8,483 bases of DNA from Pirellulales bacterium. Its GTDB lineage: Bacteria > Planctomycetota > Planctomycetia > Pirellulales > Thermoguttaceae. A program made the translations under genes and the position numbers. The stretch covers positions 1 to 8,483 of the forward strand of contig JAUWHT010000315.1 of the NCBI GenBank assembly GCA_030605745.1, read 5' to 3'. The notes under the pieces were generated by a model. The model had not been told where the DNA came from. It saw nothing but the letters and a program-made list of their open reading frames with translations, and made no database searches. Shown here piece after piece: positions 5,179-8,483 of the stretch (position 1 is its first letter; each line of letters opens with the position of its first letter).

Positions 5179-6513
5179 TCACCCCGTCCGCTCGATCGCC
5201 TGGCCGAGTAGTTCCGGCAGGTTTTCTACGCGGCGCAGGTCGGCCACCACGCGCGGATGGACGAATATCCGCACACGCTTGACGTAATCGTCGAACTGTT
5301 CCTTGGCCAGCGTGCGGACTACCGGCGAGACCTCGTCCAGGGGGCGGTAACGGTCGGTCTTGGCGAAGCGGACCTCGACGTCGAACTCGACTTCGCGGGC
5401 AACCGGCGGGGCGTCGAAGAGGATCTCGTGCGGGGCGACCACGCGGCCCAGCGCCGTGCTGGCGACCGACGCAAACTGCTCGGCGCAGGCTGCCAGCCAG
5501 GGATACGGCCGTCGGGCAAGGCGAACGTAGACGTCGCGATGCTCGAACAGACTGTACTCGGCCAGCCGCTTGTAAAGTTGCCGCGTCGGGCCAAACAGCC
5601 CGCCGAGCAGTTCGCCCGCCGGGCCGTCGCCGGCGGCCTGTCGCAACTCGGCAATCATCGGCCCCTCGGTCATCCGGAACAGCGCGTCCAGGTCCAAGGA
5701 GCCGTGCAGCATGAAGAACGCTCGTTGCAGCATCGCCGTGGCCGCGCGGACCGCGTGGTGCCAGTAGACCTCGCTGAACATCACGTAGCGGGCGAAGACC
5801 ATTAGCTCTGCGGCGGTTTTCCCCTTGTCGGTGATTGCCAGCCCATTGCCGGCCCGGTTCAGGCACAGGCTGCCGAGCAACCGCTGCTGGTCGAAGTGCC
5901 GGCCGTAAGGCACGCCAGCGTGCAGGCTGTCGCGGAACAGATAATCCATCTTGTCGATATCGATCGGCCCGGAAAGCATGCTGGTCAGTATCCGTGACGC
6001 GGTGTTGCGCGGCTTCTCACTTAGCATGGCGACCACGTCGCGCGGGTTGATGCCCCAGTCGTGTCGCAACACGTCGGCCAGCTCGCCCTCCAACAAGAAG
6101 CTATTGGCGAACAGTTCATGACTGGGGACGCCGGGCAGCCGAATGTCCTCGATCGGATGGCAGAAGGGCCAATGCCCCAGGTCGTGCACCAGGGCCGCCA
6201 CGATGAACACTTCGGCGTCGGCCGGGCGAATCGCCTCGGCAAACCGTCGGTCGCCGGCCAGTTGCTTCAAGAACAGCAGGGCCAATCGGTATACGCCCAG
6301 GCAGTGCTCGAACCGGGTGTGGATCGCCGCCGGATAGATCAGCGAGACCAGGCCAAGCTGGCTGATCCGCGCCAGCCGGTGGAACTCGGCCGTGTCGATC
6401 ACGCTCCGCACCCGCTCGGTCAGCGGCACGTCAGTCTCAGGCGGAATGCGGATCAAGGACTGCCGAGCGTCTAACGCAGCCACTTCGGGGATATCGTGAA
6501 TGGTTTTCGTCAT
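5179..6513 (-). CDS. SAMHD1-like HD-domain phosphohydrolase (probable dNTP triphosphohydrolase)
   Basis: The 444-residue cytoplasmic HD-superfamily protein aligns by eye with the SAMHD1/dGTPase branch. Metal ligands are present: His70 in HTRFEHCLGV (65-74), His110-Asp111 in ALVHDLGHWPFCH (107-119) and Asp187 in GPIDIDKMDYLFRD (182-195). Residues that hold dNTP phosphates and ribose in SAMHD1 also have counterparts: Arg67, His114, His119, Lys188, Tyr191, Asp195. The expected reaction is dNTP to deoxynucleoside plus triphosphate, but substrate choice cannot be read from the sequence; the family also contains enzymes on other phosphates. The C-terminal 200 residues are less conserved. ATG 6513 is chosen; an in-frame TTG at 6534 would add seven residues and overlap the upstream repeat. 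No strong Shine-Dalgarno precedes either. It lies 131 bases downstream of the zinc-ribbon membrane gene on the same strand. Confidence 0.88.
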   Translation of the reverse strand: MTKTIHDIPEVAALDARQSLIRIPPETDVPLTERVRSVIDTAEFHRLARISQLGLVSLIYPAAIHTRFEHCLGVYRLALLFLKQLAGDRRFAEAIRPADAEVFIVAALVHDLGHWPFCHPIEDIRLPGVPSHELFANSFLLEGELADVLRHDWGINPRDVVAMLSEKPRNTASRILTSMLSGPIDIDKMDYLFRDSLHAGVPYGRHFDQQRLLGSLCLNRAGNGLAITDKGKTAAELMVFARYVMFSEVYWHHAVRAATAMLQRAFFMLHGSLDLDALFRMTEGPMIAELRQAAGDGPAGELLGGLFGPTRQLYKRLAEYSLFEHRDVYVRLARRPYPWLAACAEQFASVASTALGRVVAPHEILFDAPPVAREVEFDVEVRFAKTDRYRPLDEVSPVVRTLAKEQFDDYVKRVRIFVHPRVVADLRRVENLPELLGQAIERTG

Positions 6514-6531
6514 GTCATCTTGCCGAATCGG

Positions 6532-6621
6532 CAACTGGGTGGCACGTCCCTGAGCAGAGTGAAGGGCGTGTTTTTCCAGCCCCCACGCCCATCACTTCGT
6601 TCTGGGCGTGCCACCCAATTG
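6532..6621. repeat. Long imperfect hairpin repeat between two minus-strand genes
   Basis: Outer arms CAACTGGGTGGCACG... (6532-6549) and ...CGTGCCACCCAATTG (6604-6621) pair at 16 of 18 positions. Inner arms AGTGAAGGGCGTG (6558-6570) and CACGCCCATCACT (6584-6596) pair at 12 of 13 around a T-rich loop. The whole 90 bases can form one long interrupted stem. I recall GGGTGGCACG...GGGCGTG elements as dispersed repeats in planctomycete genomes. There is no transposase here, so a non-autonomous palindromic element is the best reading. It sits just upstream of the HD gene and could affect transcription into it. Confidence 0.78.
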
Positions 6622-6644
6622 ATCGAGTTATTGTGTTACAACTC

Positions 6645-7331
6645 CTAACCGGCGGCCACATCCCACAGCCAGCCCATTCCGGCGGCCCAGCGGAGCAGAA
6701 TCGTCAACAGCACGTAGAATGCGTAGTGGAAGAACCCGCTGCCGAAGTCAAGGTCGAGGCAAACCAGCGCGACCAGGCCGCCGGTGACTAAGAACGGCGG
6801 AACGACAAACAACCATTCCCACAACTCGCCGCTCATCAAGCCCGTGCTCGACAGGTACCCGTACACACCCCACAAACCCACGTAGGCCAGAGCGCAAATG
6901 CCCGAGCGAATGTACAGAGCACTCCCCCGATATGGTTCCAACTCGTCGTTTCGCAAGAAGCTGTAGGCAGCCACCACCAGCGGCGGCGAAACCAGCAGTA
7001 GCCCCAAGGTCCGTATCACCGGACTGCCGGCGATCAGTCCGCCGGCCACCCAGGTTACCAGCAGCACCGTCAGGCCTGTACCGCCGATGGCTGCGGCCTT
7101 CACCGGCTCCAACTTGGTTTCCTCTCGGGCGATGGGCTTGGTAACCAGCTTGCCGGTGACGGTGCGGCCCCCGTCGGCGAATGCTGTGGGACTATGGACG
7201 ACGACCTCGTCCTTTTTTTTGGGCACCTTGATTGTGGTCTTGCACTTAGGGCAAGGCCCCGACTTGCCGGCGAACCCGTCACTGACCTTGAAACTCTTGC
7301 GGCAGCCGGGGCAAACGACGAGGATCGACAT
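6645..7331 (-). CDS. Zinc-ribbon polytopic membrane protein of unknown function
   Basis: The 228-residue protein opens with a zinc ribbon of four cysteines, Cys7-x2-Cys10 and Cys27-x2-Cys30 (CPGCRKSFKVSDGFAGK then CPKCKTTIKVP). A charged linker (about 38-78) is followed by roughly five hydrophobic helices (about 80-101, 106-126, 142-160, 173-191 and 200-215). Distinctive loop motifs are NDELEPYRGSALYIRS and CLDLDFGSGFFHYAFY, which I associate with planctomycete membrane proteins of unknown role. The ribbon is predicted to face the cytoplasm. ATG 7331 is chosen because it places the ribbon at the very N-terminus as in similar proteins; a 58-residue in-frame upstream extension overlaps the divergent gene and has no recognisable content. 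No clear Shine-Dalgarno is visible. It is divergent from the tandem zinc-ribbon gene at 7467. No function is assigned. Confidence 0.82.
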   Translation of the reverse strand: MSILVVCPGCRKSFKVSDGFAGKSGPCPKCKTTIKVPKKKDEVVVHSPTAFADGGRTVTGKLVTKPIAREETKLEPVKAAAIGGTGLTVLLVTWVAGGLIAGSPVIRTLGLLLVSPPLVVAAYSFLRNDELEPYRGSALYIRSGICALAYVGLWGVYGYLSSTGLMSGELWEWLFVVPPFLVTGGLVALVCLDLDFGSGFFHYAFYVLLTILLRWAAGMGWLWDVAAG

Positions 7332-7453
7332 GCGGCGACTCGTGAGGATTACCAGTAGGAAGCCCTCTTCCTGATTCCGCCGCCAGTTTTGCACACTCCG
7401 TGGGGATGTCAAGGAGGCTACCGTTGACGGCCTGAATAAGGTAGGATCAAGAG

Positions 7454-7459
7454 AAGGAG
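7454..7459 (+). promoter_or_regulatory. Shine-Dalgarno fixing the GTG start at 7467
   Basis: AAGGAG lies seven bases upstream of GTG 7467, which is the only start that keeps the first zinc ribbon intact. Confidence 0.7.
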
Positions 7460-7466
7460 TATCCAG

Positions 7467-8219
7467 GTGATCGAGTTCCTTTGCCCGAACGGGCACAGAA
7501 TTCACTGTTCGGAAGACCTGGCGGGTCGTGCCGCGAAATGCCCCCGGTGCGGGGTCAAGTTCCGCATCCCCGACCCCTCCGAGGCGGCACTTTCAGGCTT
7601 CGACCAGAGCGATTCGGCTGTCTCACAGCCGGAACTGACTGATTCCGACGTTAATCGAGCCGTGGCGGCGGTCGAAGATCAGCCGGCCGACAGCGAGCCG
7701 CAGATCGAATTCCTCTGTCCGAACGGCCATCGCCTGCACGGGCCGGCCAGCCTTCAGGGACGGCCCGGCGAATGTCCCGAGTGCGGGGCTCGGTTTCGCA
7801 TCCCTACCTACGAAGACGTTTCCGAAGAAGAGGAAACGGAGCAGGAGATCGGCGTCGGCCGGCTCGACGTGGGAGGCGTCTCCGATGGCGACTCGGACCT
7901 GAGGCGGCCGCGCAGGGAAAAGACCAAACAGCCCGCTGCGAAGGATCAATCCCGATCGATCGTAAGGCCGCATCCGCTGGCCAGCCTGTTTGCCAAGCTA
8001 TGGGACGAGAAACCACAGGGGGCCACCGTCGAGTTGCACCTTGCCGACGGCGAGACCCTCATCCCCGACCACTTCGCCAAGGCACTCTCCAAGCAAGACC
8101 ATGGTGTGTTCGCGGTCGACGAGCCGGGCGGAGGGCACACGCTCACGGTGGTGGCGTGGGAGTCGATCACGCGCGTGCTCGTCCGGGGCGTTGAAAAACT
8201 TGCCGGAGGAGATGTCTGA
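7467..8219 (+). CDS. Tandem zinc-ribbon protein with an uncharacterised C-terminal domain
   Basis: The 250-residue, soluble-looking protein contains two copies of one short zinc-ribbon unit. Copy 1 is IEFLCPNGHRIH...CPRCGVKFRIP (2-35) with ligands Cys6, His10 or nearby, Cys25 and Cys28. Copy 2 is IEFLCPNGHRLH...CPECGARFRIP (80-113) with Cys84, His88 or nearby, Cys103 and Cys106. An acidic linker (about 114-160) leads to a basic patch and a C-terminal domain (about 170-245: HPLASLFAKLWDEKPQG, VELHLADGETLIPDHF, TLTVVAWESITRVLVRGV) that looks like an alpha/beta-strand-rich fold; I do not recognise it. There is no signal peptide or membrane helix. GTG start with a good Shine-Dalgarno. It is divergent from the zinc-ribbon membrane gene (135-base gap) and convergent with the ACT gene (5-base gap). 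Nucleic-acid or protein binding is plausible but not shown. Confidence 0.82.
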   Translation: MIEFLCPNGHRIHCSEDLAGRAAKCPRCGVKFRIPDPSEAALSGFDQSDSAVSQPELTDSDVNRAVAAVEDQPADSEPQIEFLCPNGHRLHGPASLQGRPGECPECGARFRIPTYEDVSEEEETEQEIGVGRLDVGGVSDGDSDLRRPRREKTKQPAAKDQSRSIVRPHPLASLFAKLWDEKPQGATVELHLADGETLIPDHFAKALSKQDHGVFAVDEPGGGHTLTVVAWESITRVLVRGVEKLAGGDV

Positions 8220-8224
8220 CTGAG

Positions 8225-8483
8225 CTACTCCTCCTCCTGCAGATCACCCTCGGTAATCATCATAAACCCCTTGGAAGCGAGGGTCTCCTGCGCCATCTCG
8301 ATGTTGTCGACCATCAGCGCCACGGCCGCGCGGCCCCGCGGCCGGACCAGTAAGGGGTAAGCCTGAACGATGTTTACCTCGGCCTGAAGCAGCGCCGTAC
8401 ATATCCCCAAAAACGGCTGATTGCCCTCGGGCAGCTCCACGCCGATCAGGTCGCTCTCGATGATTGCCAGCCCGGCACGCTCC
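8225..8483 (-). CDS. ACT-domain protein, 5' end outside the window
   Basis: The frame is open from the window edge to the TAG at 8225, so about 85 C-terminal residues are visible. They read as an ACT domain: a first strand (LAIIESDLIGVELPEG), a helix after it (FLGICTALLQAEVNIVQAYPLL), then the strand RGRAAVALMVDNIEMA, the helix AQETLASKGF and MITEGDL at the end. ACT domains are small-molecule (often amino-acid) sensors in metabolic enzymes and regulators, or stand-alone tandem ACT proteins. The pattern fits a stand-alone protein with two ACT units, the first lying beyond the edge, but the visible part cannot settle this. A GTG at 8440 could be read as a start but would cut off the first strand. 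No catalytic domain is visible. Confidence 0.75.
   Translation of the reverse strand, partial: ERAGLAIIESDLIGVELPEGNQPFLGICTALLQAEVNIVQAYPLLVRPRGRAAVALMVDNIEMAQETLASKGFMMITEGDLQEEE

Noticed and set aside
5081..5287. 68-codon plus-strand frame starting in the CACGGAG repeat
   Set aside because: It starts in a repeat, runs into the HD gene antisense and has no ribosome site.
5168..5866. 232-codon minus-strand frame overlapping the HD gene
   Set aside because: It is a frame-shifted shadow rich in Arg, Pro and Gly; the true frame carries the HD motifs upstream and is continuous.
7332..7466. Promoter for the tandem zinc-ribbon gene from TTGACG at 7423
   Set aside because: The only -10-like hexamer, TAGGAT, lies 12 bases downstream, too close for a sigma70 promoter; no better pair was seen on either strand.
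7332..7505. 58-codon N-terminal extension of the zinc-ribbon membrane protein
   Set aside because: It overlaps the start of the divergent gene, has no recognisable content, and similar proteins begin at the ribbon.

Overview
This is a GC-rich bacterial window that most resembles a planctomycete (Pirellulales-like). The reasons are two divergent genes for short double-CxxC zinc-ribbon proteins, one fused to a membrane domain of a type I associate with planctomycetes, patchy use of Shine-Dalgarno sites with some TTG and GTG starts, and intergenic gaps filled by long palindromic repeats. The assignment rests on gene style recalled from memory, not on a search.

Layout: (1) Positions 1-1187, minus strand, visibly less GC-rich than the rest: a retropepsin-like aspartic protease gene, then a toxin-antitoxin pair (small acidic antitoxin, then a TumE-type toxin) joined by an ATGA overlap. 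Both the protease and the pair have a readable sigma70-like promoter. (2) Positions 1188-1283: a compact divergent control region in which the protease promoter and a putative miaA promoter share one palindromic -10 element. (3) Positions 1284-4991, plus strand: miaA (tRNA dimethylallyltransferase), aspS (aspartyl-tRNA synthetase, TTG start) and a secreted or lipoprotein thioredoxin-fold protein that has lost both CXXC cysteines. (4) Positions 5179-7331, minus strand: a zinc-ribbon polytopic membrane protein and, downstream, a SAMHD1-like HD phosphohydrolase with a complete-looking active site. (5) Positions 7467-8219, plus strand: a tandem zinc-ribbon protein, divergent from the membrane protein. 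(6) Positions 8225-8483, minus strand: the 3' part of an ACT-domain protein that runs off the window.

Four intergenic gaps each hold a palindromic element: 2278-2361, 4202-4263, 5009-5140 and 6532-6621. The first two share the outer TTTAGC/GCTAAA ends and look like one REP-like family; the other two are different. No rRNA, tRNA, CRISPR array, insertion sequence or transposase gene was seen, and no stretch over 300 bases lacks a gene.

Functionally, miaA and aspS form a translation cluster (tRNA A37 modification and Asp charging). The left end is a small accessory module inserted next to it. I see no fully new multi-gene system. The items most worth a second look are the protease plus TumE-type module with its overlapping promoters, the cysteine-less thioredoxin-fold protein, and the paired zinc-ribbon genes of unknown role.
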